From Ligula intestinalis (taxonomy: Eukaryota; Platyhelminthes; Cestoda; Diphyllobothriidea; Diphyllobothriidae): a stretch of 64,000 bases of DNA. Below the pieces are notes generated by a model that was not told the DNA's origin, searched no databases, and saw only the letters and a list, made by a program, of their open reading frames with translations. The stretch covers positions 12,781,683-12,845,682 of the forward strand of contig JAYGXS010000006.1 in NCBI GenBank assembly GCA_036362985.1, in the 5' to 3' direction. Positions 55,201 through 64,000 of the stretch are shown one piece after another (position 1 is the first letter of the stretch; every line of letters begins with the position of its first letter). A program made the translations under genes and the position numbers.

Positions 55201-58200
55201 TTTGTTGTCTTCTATCTGCACATTTTCCTAATCTCTATTATCGTTTAACTTATTGCGGAAAAACCCGATTGCAAGTTTCATGAAATTCCCGAAAAATAGA
55301 AATGGTGGTTAGGAGGTCGTCTACTTCAACTTGCCTGAGGTCCAGCTTACCATTCTGGAGTTATATTAGTATAGTCCGCGGTGCATAGCGCGGCACACAC
55401 CTTCAATTTATATGCGAAAGAACTTACTCTTAGCGGCCGCGGGAAACAAATTCGACTACATTTTTTTCAATTTACACTTCTAAAAATTTCCTTCTTTCTA
55501 TTTCCCCACCCCCCAAAACGGTCAGTGAATAGGTATCGAGTTCTGCCTTTGAAAGCTGCCCCGCAATAACTGATGACGGGCTGAACTTCTGATTTTTACA
55601 GGCAGTACTATTTAATTATCCACAACCCTGCCCCTCTCCCAAAAAACGTAGTTGCAGGTCAGCCACCTGCTAAAAACCCCGCATCCGGTCTTCTTGACTG
55701 TGTCCTGACACTGAGCTCAGGTGCATGACGGAAAAGAGAGTAAAAATTCGGTATATACTGCGCAAATATACTATGACTTAAAACTAATTCCTGAGCAGGT
55801 CACCGTCCGTGTACCATCATGTTGTACAGAAAACGGTGGACATAGTCAAGCTGTCGATAACGCCTCAGGGGTTTTAGCTACTGAAAAAGGCAATCGATGC
55901 TGCGATCGCAAGCTAAGAAGACCTCACTACAAGCCGAGTCCAATACCCTGCATATGGCAAAATTGAGTGCGCACCTCGTCTAGTTAAAAACAACAGTAGG
56001 GGCAAGATGTCCGCTGTTTAAAATCGTTATTCAAGCAAGCAGAAGTGTAGCGGGTAACATTTGTACACCACCGTTTTCGTAGGACAAAACGCTGGGACTA
56101 AGGGTATATGAGGGGCAAACTGTCTTGTAGGGCCGCCTAAATATATATTCCTCCGGCCCATTGTTTTACGGAATTGGTGGTTAAACATTTAATTCTTGGT
56201 TAAAGACTGTAAATAAATATGTAATTGCGTTCCAAGTGATAAAAAAAATTCAATAAAAGCCACTTATAATAGTTTCAATGAGCTAAATATAATAAACTCC
56301 ATTAACATAAATCCCCTGTTGCTCAGGCAACCGATGCCTACTGATGGAAATTTGACGAAAATTTGACGAAAAATGAGAAAGTCGGGCTACTGAAAATGTA
56401 AAAGTAGTTTATCATTATAAGTCAAAGGTAAATAAGACATCTAAAGACAATCCTGCTAAATATTTTATCTGACCGACAGATACGAAAGCGACTCAGGTTT
56501 TAAAGTTCCCACGAATGACATCCTCAATCTCTCCGGTTCTGGCTTTGATGATGTATTCAAAGCGAATGAAAAAAATGTCCGGAAAATAACACATTTAATT
56601 TAGTGCTCAAGTCAACTTCACCTCAGGTGCCTGAACTCCTGTCAACTTTACTGGTAGTATTGATGAAAAGGAGGGTTTATTTATGGGGGAGAAACGACAA
56701 CAGACGAGATAAACCATGAAATACGTTGGGAATTTTTAGCATTAGGAGCGATGTGAGGCACTTAAAGCAGCTTTTCCTTGTACAGACTTTAGTTACTTTA
56801 GCCAGGTGCGACGTAAGTTAACCACCAAGCCAGCAAGTCCAAGTAGTCAGGCAAAAAAGGCCGAAGGCAGCTGACTTGGCAGGTTGGCGGCGCAGATTAC
56901 AAGTCAAAACTAGCCCAAACTTGAATATCTGCGGCTTACCTCATTCGGACAAGAGGACCTAAGCTAAGAGGAAGGAAACTTAGCAAAGCACAGAGAGCTG
57001 TTGTTGGAAGACTCGAAGTTAGTGCGTCAGTCAGTGGAGAGGAACAGATAGGTCAAAAAGCGTACTTGTTTGAGACAAGGACGGGGATCTTGCGACATCC
57101 GGGCGATTTCAGAATGCGGAACAGCAGGTTGACGGTCTCATTGAGGACAGTGGGAGGGCACATGTCCACCTTGGTAATGACCACAAAGACCGGCACGGAA
57201 AGAGCCAGGGCCAGACCCAGATGCTCCTTTGTCATCCCAACGATGCCCGCGTTGGCACCGACCATGAGCATAACAAAGTCTGGAGCGTGCCCGGTCAGGC
57301 CAAAGACGGTAGTTTTCAGGTAACGTTCGTGGCCCGCGAGGTCAATAAAAGTAATAACCTAAAATGCAAATAATAGTAGTTGTTGTAAGGGCAGCGCTCT
57401 CATCCACAGCAGTACCAACAGATGAAAATAAAATACCAAAATTACTGTTGTTTGCAGTTTAAACTTAAAGTGCGCGCTGAAATTCAAGAAGCGCTGTCTG
57501 GAATGCTTATTTGCCTGGCTGTAGGCGTATTTATAGGCATAAAACCTGCCCCTAAAATCATTATTATATCGTATTATGCCGGCTGGTAGTGAATATTTCC
57601 CAATCGGGTCAACTAAGTTGTTCAAGTTTACCAAACCCTCCTAATAAGTAAGTTAGCCTAGTAGTCATCCTGGTGGATTTCAGATGACTGTTTAGGAAAT
57701 CCTGCCTGAACAGTCAGCTTACTGCATGCGTAATGGTGGATTCCATACGGGCAGAAGGTAGGGCGGGCAAATCGACCTAAATGTGATTAAATTCACGGTT
57801 CACGGTGAGCCTTCGTAGATCAATGGCTGCGCAGAAAGCCTTCCCTGTTGTGCGAGTTCGAATCCCACCAAGGCCGCGAATTTTCCACAATTGGATCAAC
57901 TTAATTGGCTGGAATGCTTGCCTGGCTATAGAATCGATAGGCGTAAAATATGCCCACAAGATCACTATTGTATGATATTACGCTGGCTTTTGGTTTGTAA
58001 ATTGAATATAACTCGTACTTAGGCAGGTACATTCGTCCATTTATTGTGACACTACTGTTAATCTACTTTAATTTCTCAGGAAATAGCAAAATAATGAGCT
58101 TCTTGTACTCATTTTGGCATACGACTTTTCACTTGCAAACCCTATAAGATGAGTTTTCTCTAAAGCAAAATGGTCTACCCTTTTCCGTGGCTACTAGCAG

Positions 58201-61200
58201 GTACAATTAGGTCCTAAAAGGCAATCGGTGAAAGCCCTCTACCACTTTGAATATACTTGATGGCAACCGGCAGGACAACCAGCCGCAGCTCAGAGAGTTA
58301 GGGCGTTAGACTTCTACCTAACAGAATGTGGGTTTAAGCCGCAGGAGTCTCAAATCTCGAGGTCGTCGTGTATGGCTGGCTGATGGCGAATGGTCAGACT
58401 AGAATGGCAATGCAAGTCTCCACGTTTGCAAAAAAATCATGCAAATTGAGTGCTATAATTCGCATCGTATCTAGTAAGTATAAATTCTTTTTTCGAAAGT
58501 CACACAAAACAACGACAATGAACGCATATTTCGGTTAGTTTGTTTCCAAGAAATGGCCGGAAAAAATTCGTAACCAAGCACCAGTGTGCTAATGGTGACT
58601 ACAGTATTGGAAGTTTAGATAAGGATGGTTATGTTCAATTAGGATAATTCAACTACCAAGTACAATTGGAAATCTACTTGAGACTCTTCGCCAGTTCATG
58701 GATTATTTAAAAGCCTATACTTAACGAGTTTCGGCATGCAACGCAAACGCGACTAAGAAAATTACTACAGACAACACGCGAAACGGTGACGAGATAGCGA
58801 GAAGAAGCATCTCCAGGCCACCCATGTTGTCACCAGACGATGACACCTTGCGTCCTCACGCCTCCTAACAAAACACAATATAGGGACGACTGAGCGACAT
58901 GAACTAATTCTCGGAACCCTTGCCCTCTCTGGTCCCTAATTAGGACTAGAATCTGACACCCTTTTGTTAGGATGACCGAACACTTGAGCCACCGCCCTTG
59001 TCATCCAGACAGACAGACAGACATCCTGAGGTCACGCCGGACAAAAGCGCGCGAACAAAGGGCACAACAAGCCAGAACGGACCATGTCACGCGACCTTCA
59101 ACGGCAGAAACCACGCGAGGAGTCCAAGGCGTTATGCGCACGCGAGACCGCTTTCATACTGAGGTCACGCCTGGCCAGGGGCAAAGCGCGCGCACGGCCA
59201 CTCACGGAGAGCCAATGGGGAGCCAGGACTACCTCCCCTTAAATAGCGAGGCAGCGAGCAGAACGGGACTCTGTTGCCCTAGACGAGAGACTGCTGCCGA
59301 GACGAGACCGACCACAGAAGACAAGCTGCTGGATACTCAGGAAACAGAGCTGATGTACTAGTACAACTGACAGTAAAGTACTATCAGCTATCCTGTTCTG
59401 CCTTCTCTTCCTAACATGTGACTGGGGAACATAACCGGTGTTGACACAGGAACACACTAGGTTGCAACACCTTTGATTCCTTAACACCAATCGCCCCTCT
59501 ACACCTAGTTATTACTGATTGGTTGCTTAACGTTTTGTTTACTTTACCCTCCCTTATATCATTGCATTTGCCTGATGATGTAGTAATCGGAAACGTTCGT
59601 TCGCCTAACTTGACTTCTTGAATGCTCGCATGGGTATCATCGCTGAACACGGGTCATCTTTACAGCTTCTGTTATTTCCGACATGTTTCCAGACTAAGAA
59701 GGGGATACAGTGGAGTCCGGTTAATGTGGACACTGTTAATGTGGACAACCGCTTAATGTGGACAGTTGGCCAGGAACGGAATTTCTCCATAGTAAAATCC
59801 TCCGGTTAATCTGGACAGCCACCGCTTATTGTGGACAGCACCAAGCTGTCAAACGGTCGGTCGACGCACAGATTTTGTCAAAAATCCAGTCCAAATCACC
59901 CGCGGCGGGGAATTCCCGCGTCCTGTTTGCCACTGTTGGGAGGTGCAGTTGTCGAAGGAGGCCACCAATACGTCATCTAGGCTATTCCTACTCCCCCTGC
60001 CCTGCCCCCGTATCCTCACCCTTGTCTCCCTTATCTGCTTTCCCACAGATTTTGTCAAAAATCCAGTCCAAATTGCCCGCAGCGGGGAATTCCCGAGTCC
60101 TGTCCTGAAAGTTCTGCTTCAGATGAACAGTACACAAAGCTTTTCTGTTGGTTTGCCTGTGGTTGTGAACGTGTGGAGGCCGATCACGAGAAAGTGAATT
60201 GTTTTTGACTGTCGTTCTTCGACTTCTGCAATCTTTCTTTCCCTTCTTTCCCAGATGGTGAAGCGAAAGGATCGAACACCAACAGAGAAACTGGATGTTT
60301 TGGACAAGTTCCATGAGCTTAAGAAGCAGTCACCCCGAATTGGTCTTCGAGAGGCAGCCGACCAGCTTGGAGTTTCCAAGTTGATGTTGGGAAAATTGGT
60401 GAAAAAAGAGGAGGAACTTCGTCGTGAGGCTTCAGAAGATGAACAAGGCCCTGCACAGAAACGCAATAGATATGGAAAGGACAAGGATATCGAGGCAGCA
60501 CTTTTGCAGTTTTATCATTGGGCCCACGATCGTAACATCCCTCTCAATGGTCCGCTGCTTATGAAGAAGGCTGCGAAAATCGCAGAAGTAGCGGGAGTCA
60601 ACTTCAGTCCCACCGTAGGGTGGTTTGCGAGGTGGAAGAAGAGGAATGGACTCGTCTTTGCGAATTTGCGTGGTGAGGCAGCAGAAGCCGACACCTCCAG
60701 AGCTGATGATTTCCTCAAGAAAGATTGGCCTGACCTGTTGAAGCAGTTTGAACCCAAGGATGTCTTCAACACTGACGAGACAGCAATTTATTTTCGGGCA
60801 CTTCCAGACTTAACGTACCTGACCCAGAAGTCAAAGAAGTCGGCAAAGGGATTCAAAACGGCGAAGGACAGAATCACCGCTCTGGTTACGTGCAGTCTGG
60901 AAGGAGAAAAACTGCCGCTTCTTATGATCGGGAAATCAAAGCAGCCAAGGTGCTTAAAAGGAAAGAACATTCCATCGGGAGTGCATTACGCATTCGGGAA
61001 GAACGCATGGATGACGTCTGGGCTGTGGGAAAATTTCTTACGAGAACTTGACATCGAAATGGGGCGCCAGAAGCGCAAGATCCTTCTCTTGGCAGATAAC
61101 TGCAGTGCCCACACTTGAGTCGAAGGACTGAGGAACATCACACTTCGATTTTTGCCACCCAACACAACTTCAGTTCTGCAACCCTGTGATCAGGGCATCA

Positions 61201-62153
61201 TTCGATCTCTTAAAGCCTTCTTTCGGACCGCGATCCGGCGAGAGATTTTGCATATCATCCAAGACCTAGTGGAAGACGATGAGACTGGCATGCGTTTGGC
61301 TCACAACGTTGTGAAGAAGATTGACGTTCTTCAGGCCATGGAGATGTTGAGCACTTCGTGGAAAAAGGTGAAGTCGGAGGTGACAAGCGAACTCGCTGAA
61401 GCAGTTGCAGATGCCAAGAAGGTACCAGACGAGCAGGCCGAAGAGTCTGAAGAGGACGACGAAGAAGTCGAGCCCCCAGTCTCATCAAAAGAAATGAGGG
61501 CGGCATTGGCCGTACTCGAAACGGGGCATCGAAAACAAGGTTTTGATGTGGAAAATTTTGACACTGTGATAAAGAACTTTAGGGGAGCTTTAAGAGAAAA
61601 GTTTCCACCAAAGCAATCAAAACTGAGCATGTGCTTTCAATAAAACTTCATTCAGATGCAAAATTCTGTTTTTTTATACGTAGAAACGACTGGTTTGGGG
61701 TCAGTTCGCTTAATGTGGACAACCGGTTAATATGGACAATTGGCCTGGAACGGAGGTGTCCACATTAACCGGACTCCACTGTAGTAGGCGCTGGGCAGAG
61801 TACCGCAGTTCAATGCGTACGCCAGCTTCGCTCCCTCTAACGAGGGCTGTTAACAGACAAAAAGCCGTTAAAAAGAAGGTGGTGGAAATGGACAGCGTAG
61901 ACAAACCTTGGCAGCATTTTGACAAATTTGCGACCAGTCAAGCTTCCCGTGGACAGGCTTGTTCACCACCACCCCGTCCGCGTCGAAACCCAGGATGTCG
62001 TTACTGACAGAGCTGGTTCTGCCCGACTCGATTTCATGTTTGTGCCGAAAGAGGCGGAGGCGAGCCAGCCCTCGGCCGTTGTCCAGTTCTCCGTGTGTCA
62101 GGACCCCCAACATCGTCGATTTTCCGGCGTCCACGTTGCCCACAACTGCAACC
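45665..62153 (-). CDS. GTPBP1: GTPBP1/GTPBP2 translational GTPase, multi-exon, N terminus missing
   Basis: A GTPase of the EF-Tu/eEF1A superfamily linked to ribosome rescue and mRNA turnover. Exons: 62153-61907, 57358-57066, 52516-52123 and 46213-45665. They join in frame to 494 codons including TAA. G1 is [10 protein letters not shown]3 DLAGHE, G4 TKVD, followed by beta-barrel domains 2 and 3. The N-terminal third was not found between 62.2 and 64 kb and is probably beyond the right edge. The C-terminal tail is low-complexity and Ala/Pro-rich, whereas vertebrate GTPBP1 has a Lys/Arg-rich tail. GTPBP2 is not excluded. Introns carry a Penelope-like element, LTRs and a pogo transposon. Confidence 0.93.
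47025..47095 (+). repeat. Possible tRNA-derived SINE head
   Basis: tagcggtctaagtagtgg resembles an A box and agatcgaatcccagg a B box, about 40 bases apart. The sequence in between does not fold well as a tRNA. Uncertain. Confidence 0.3.
51195..51230 (-). ncRNA. Hammerhead-like remnant, second Penelope copy
   Basis: Minus strand: CTGATAAAGAGTTTCTGAAAACATTTGTTTGCC, in the same position after the GIY-YIG ORF as the 42.7-kb remnant. Core bases are changed, so it is inactive by inspection. Confidence 0.4.
51395..52048 (-). CDS. Penelope-like RT thumb/linker and GIY-YIG endonuclease
   Basis: 217 residues. [20 protein letters not shown]...[11 protein letters not shown] is the linker after the Penelope [32 protein letters not shown] is the GIY-YIG module with Cys pair, and [14 protein letters not shown] follows. 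Uninterrupted, though RT is missing. Very similar to the 42.3-kb copy. It cannot move by itself. Confidence 0.88.
   Translation of the reverse strand: MFLHTLIENGYPERFIRRNIGERAKKPVTLTAEKKDLFIRLPFLGDATSELVRRRLWIAITNAFPAANLRVLFTNYPLLRLGGKDRLPLKATSMCIYSFTCSCGAGYIGRTTRRLEKRVREHIPTWLSKGETRSISSAILAHLVDTNHRVDTNEVFQVVYRTPSNFSKGLRQRMLATAKAVAIRLANPVLCCQKTLTQALSHPWPKPTPGSDRISPL
52123..52516 (-). CDS. GTPBP1: GTPBP1 exon: end of GTPase domain and domain 2
   Basis: [32 protein letters not shown], then [21 protein letters not shown] and [32 protein letters not shown] is the hallmark of translation-factor domain 2. Acceptor ctgacag, donor gtaagt. A Lys codon is split across the upstream intron. Confidence 0.95.
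52875..53060 (+). repeat. Dispersed repeat D, copy 2
   Basis: cctccagtctttttgat, then a G-run (52921 onward), gtcacagcccctgta, catgctgtgggg, cacgatggacatcg. Longest G-run of the family. Confidence 0.55.
55040..55520 (+). repeat. Dispersed repeat B, copy 2
   Basis: Direct counterpart of 16495-16990. No ORF. Confidence 0.65.
55690..55870 (+). repeat. Dispersed repeat D, copy 3
   Basis: ccggtcttcttgactg, gtcaccgtccgtgtacc, catgttgtacag, ggtggacatagtc and ctgtc in the order of copies 1, 2 and 4. Lacks the G-run. Confidence 0.55.
57066..57358 (-). CDS. GTPBP1: GTPBP1 exon: G3 and G4 of the GTPase domain
   Basis: [38 protein letters not shown], with G3 DLAGHE, then [13 protein letters not shown] (G4 TKVD) and [14 protein letters not shown]. 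Very close to vertebrate GTPBP1. Acceptor ttttag, donor gtacgc. Confidence 0.96.
57600..57900 (+). repeat. tRNA-derived SINE, plus-strand copy
   Basis: gtagatcaatggctgcgcag and gtgcgagttcgaatcccacc (B box) at 57.82-57.86 kb. The body aatggtggattccata, gggcgggcaaatcgac is shared with 13695-14035. It ends with the arm ttttccacaattggatcaac. Confidence 0.65.
58270..58345 (+). repeat. tRNA-like sequence (pseudogene or SINE head)
   Basis: gcagctcagagagttagggc (A box-like), gttag-loop-ctaac as an anticodon-like hairpin, and gtgggtttaagccgca (B box-like). The loop is 8 bases and the acceptor arms do not pair, so it is not a standard tRNA. Confidence 0.35.
58965..59469 (+). mobile_element. Solo LTR (family 2) with target-site duplication
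   Basis: 505 bp, TGTTAGG to GCAACA, flanked by perfect ccttt copies at 58960-58964 and 59470-59474. Related to 17623-18171. It contains ttaaatagcgaggc (TATA-like) and acagtaaagtacta. The duplication directly flanking one LTR indicates loss of the internal region by recombination. Confidence 0.85.
59475..59650 (+). mobile_element. Penelope-like 3' end interrupted by the solo LTR
   Basis: CTGATGA (59572-59578), tgtagtaatc, GGAAACGTTCGTTCGCC, in the order seen after the 42.3-kb GIY-YIG ORF. The solo LTR lies directly upstream. No protein remains. Confidence 0.5.
59572..59597 (+). ncRNA. Hammerhead-like motif, second subfamily
   Basis: CTGATGA intact, then ten bases (tgtagtaatcg region) and GAAACGTT. 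The cleavage triplet reads GTT, which is allowed (NUH), but the ten-base region cannot form a clear stem II. Confidence 0.4.
59708..61781 (+). mobile_element. pogo/Tigger-type DNA transposon
   Basis: 2,074 bp between TA duplications (59706-59707 and 61782-61783). Terminal inverted repeats begin CAGTGGAGTCCGGTTAATGT. Subterminal ttaatgtggac is repeated several times at both ends. One transposase region follows (60255-61643), interrupted by one stop. A ~58-bp direct repeat (cagattttgtcaaaaatcca) occurs at 59871 and 60046 in the 5' leader. The near-intact state suggests it moved fairly recently in this lineage. Confidence 0.93.
60255..61643 (+). pseudogene. pogo/Tigger transposase, one in-frame stop
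   Basis: 463 codons up to TAA. An N-terminal HTH ([13 protein letters not shown]...[12 protein letters not shown]) and a CENPB-type HTH ([21 protein letters not shown] ... [11 protein letters not shown]) bind the terminal repeats. The catalytic domain has NTDETAIYF (D1), LLADNCSAH (D2) and [11 protein letters not shown] (D3). D2 and D3 are separated by 30 residues, the DD30D spacing of pogo. A TGA at 61116-61118 follows D2 where an Arg codon CGA would fit, a single C-to-T change. The tail is acidic. Function would return only with that codon changed, so it is inactive now. Confidence 0.92.
61907..62153 (-). CDS. GTPBP1: GTPBP1 exon: P-loop
   Basis: [28 protein letters not shown] (G1 GNVDAGKST), then [27 protein letters not shown] (switch I region) and [13 protein letters not shown]. 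Almost identical to the vertebrate protein. Acceptor ttcatag, donor gtttgt. The first codon is completed by an exon not seen in the window. Confidence 0.96.
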
Positions 62154-62606
62154 CTATGAAAACAAAATTTGTACAGTTTTAACAAAGACCGTGCATAGAA
62201 TACAGTTTATGTATTAACACCATGTGGGGGAATCAGTAGTGGCTTGTGCATAGCATATTTGTTTTTTTTTAGTAAAGTAGACTCTTACTGTGTCCAGCAC
62301 AATTTTCTCATGGAGAAATGAAGTCAAAAAAAACGGGGCTAAACGATGGCCGTCGAATTTCAGATAGGGTCTAGTCCGCATCTCTGCATAAAACAAACAT
62401 CAATGAACATGGCTTGGAGCACATGGTACCCAGAAGGTCAGATTTAAGGATTGTGTGCGTATGCAACGCGACGCCTCAGCAAACCATAGTCCCTGCGGCC
62501 AGGTGTGCGCGGCCAATTTTGTGGGATCTGATTTCCTGTCAGTGTATGCGCTTGCACTCCCACTGGGTTTACAGGCTGTGTACATGATTGCCTAGTTAAT
62601 TATATC

Positions 62607-62628
62607 CTCTCTCTCTCTCTCTCTCTCT
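62607..62628. repeat. (TC)n microsatellite
   Basis: About 11 repeats of tc. Confidence 0.9.
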
Positions 62629-62804
62629 GGTCCAGAGGGGTGAATACCAGCTGGTGGCGCCTAGCGAGTTTGCAGGCGGCGGTGGCTGTCACGCCCTCGC
62701 CTATGTAGTCGTAAGGGCCACCCAGTCAGTCGCCCTGTGCTCAGCTTGCGAAACCAGCCATGGTGGAACGCTTAGGGGCGCCCTCGGCCGCGCAAGCCGC
62801 CTGC

Positions 62805-62995
62805 GCCCTCCCCCATCCCCAGTCTTCTCGACTTTTTCTTGACATCGGGTACATTTGTAGGAGTGGCGAGAGAGTGGAGTAGATCCTGCGAGTCTACTTT
62901 CCGTATAATTCACCTACAGTCACTGGGTCTGCCCTTAGCTTGCTGAAGTTCGTGGTGAACATTGTCGAAAACGACGGTCGAACTATCACCCAAAA
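62805..62995 (+). repeat. Dispersed repeat D, copy 4
   Basis: ccccagtcttctcgac, tcttgacatcgg, gtagatcctgcgagtctac, cacctacagtcactgggt and gaaaacgacggtcgaact match the other D copies in order. Confidence 0.5.
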
Positions 62996-63400
62996 GGTCA
63001 CATTAAAGAAGGGGGTCATTGTAGCCTGACCCACAGCGGGTTGAATGATTCCGTCAGCTGACGCCGTTTCCAGTCACGAATTTCAGCATAACGTGACAGT
63101 CTAGGGCGTGCCAACTATTACATCGAAAAAGGCATTGAACCGAGGGGCCTGATAAATTTCCTCATTATTTTTTTCTCCCGTGTAGCAGCGGCCTGGTCGT
63201 ATGTTGGTAATGTTGAGTGACTGAAAGTGACGGTAGCTCTTGTTTAAAGGTTTCACAGGACTGTGTGGCAATAGTTTGCACCAGTAGTACATGGTATGAC
63301 CCAGCACGGTCCCCGTTTTGGTTTGGCGCTACAGCGCGGTGCAGCCCATTTTGGGGACACGTGTGCGGATGCGCATACAACCATACAATATTCTATCTAT

Positions 63401-63424
63401 GATTATTATTATTATTATTATTAT
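63401..63424. repeat. (ATT)n microsatellite
   Basis: Eight repeats of att. Confidence 0.9.
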
Positions 63425-64000
63425 TGACCTATGCTGGCGGATTTTACGTGTTGAGACGCACGCTAGAGTTGCCAGCGCTATAACAACCGCAGTGTCCGCG
63501 AACACCAATCCGAACCTTAAGTGCGCGTTGCAGCTGAAGATATCGGATAAAAGACTGGCATGAAAGATAAGAGTAGTTTGACCGATCGTGACAGTTGGGA
63601 CGGTCGATTTGGATTCAGACATTGACCTGGTGGTCGGAGCATGTCTGAAATGTTTCACTTCTCCCAGTGATATTCACCGGCGCCTCACTTGTGGGATATC
63701 ACGGATTCCTGTGAAGAAAGAATTGTAACCAAATAGAAGACTAAGTGTGTGAGGTTAATAATCACGGCTAATCTCGCGCATTTCAATTTCAGTAGGCTCC
63801 TACCAATATCCTGCGATGACAGGCAAGACCGACGAACGTTAACCCCATATTACTTCGCGCACTGCTCATGCGTTTTGACTGATGCAGCCCTTAAATCCCT
63901 TATCTACATAACACCGGGTTGATGCCCTTTCATTTTTTTCCACTTTGGTTGTTGGATGAGAAAAAAGAGCAAAAAGAACGCTTTATTTGGAAGCATCATT

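Larger units (their letters stand above)
52517..57065 (-). other. GTPBP1 intron 2, 4.5 kb
   Basis: Holds repeat D copies (52.87-53.06, 55.69-55.87 kb) and repeat B copy 2 (55.04-55.52 kb). The rest shows no coding signal. Confidence 0.55.
57359..61906 (-). other. GTPBP1 intron 1 of the visible part, 4.5 kb
   Basis: Holds the SINE (57.6-57.9 kb), a tRNA-like SINE fragment (58.27 kb), the solo LTR (58.97-59.47 kb), a Penelope-like end (59.47-59.64 kb) and the pogo transposon (59.71-61.78 kb). Confidence 0.6.
62154..64000. other. Upstream GTPBP1 intron, no exon found
   Basis: Contains a (TC)n run near 62607-62628, dispersed repeat D copy 4 (62805-62995) and an (ATT)n run near 63401-63424. No GTPBP1 N-terminal exon is visible. 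Confidence 0.45.

Overview
This is an animal nuclear genome window. It has two intron-rich housekeeping genes on the minus strand, set among many retroelements. Long introns, several APE-type LINEs, Penelope-like elements, gypsy-type LTR elements and a pogo/Tigger transposon suggest a repeat-rich invertebrate. A flatworm, perhaps a diphyllobothriid-type tapeworm, is my best guess. That is an inference from element composition, not a proven assignment.

Gene 1 (about 11.5-36.0 kb, minus strand) is an orthologue of USP5/USP13 (isopeptidase T), which disassembles unanchored polyubiquitin. I located ten exons by family similarity and splice consensus. Their phases join without a break over 2,574 nt (858 codons): N-terminal domain, zf-UBP finger, Cys box, catalytic core with two UBA domains, up to the start of the His box. 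The last exon(s), with the catalytic His, were not found and probably lie beyond the left edge or below 11.4 kb.

Gene 2 (about 45.7 to beyond 62.1 kb, minus strand) is GTPBP1/GTPBP2, a translational GTPase. Four exons (494 codons including the stop) cover the P-loop to the C terminus. The N-terminal exons were not seen and probably lie beyond the right edge. The 36-45 kb interval is intergenic.

Mobile DNA, left to right: Penelope-like terminal fragments with hammerhead-ribozyme-like cores (0.75-0.9, 10.9, 26.9, 30.8, 35.0, 42.7, 51.2 and 59.6 kb); a complete but decayed gypsy element (5158-9814, target duplication gatac); an LTR at 17.6-18.2 kb; a 508-bp pogo-like MITE at 18.5 kb; an RTE-type LINE (21.2-24.7 kb, minus); a nearly intact LINE with an N-terminal 2A-like peptide and a PHD-like finger (27.0-30.7 kb, plus); CR1/L2-like and RTE debris (40.3 and 42.8 kb); GIY-YIG endonuclease ORFs of Penelope-like elements (42.3 kb plus, 51.4-52.0 kb minus); a solo LTR with target duplication ccttt (58965-59469); and a pogo/Tigger transposon (59708-61781) with TA duplications and one in-frame stop. 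There are also tRNA-derived SINEs and several unnamed dispersed repeats.

The most interesting signals are the 2A-like peptide in the 27-kb LINE with a decayed counterpart in the RTE leader, the hammerhead-like cores with the minimal GAAACGUC arm at Penelope ends (one inside a 104-bp palindrome), and a pogo transposon with a matching but sequence-distinct MITE.
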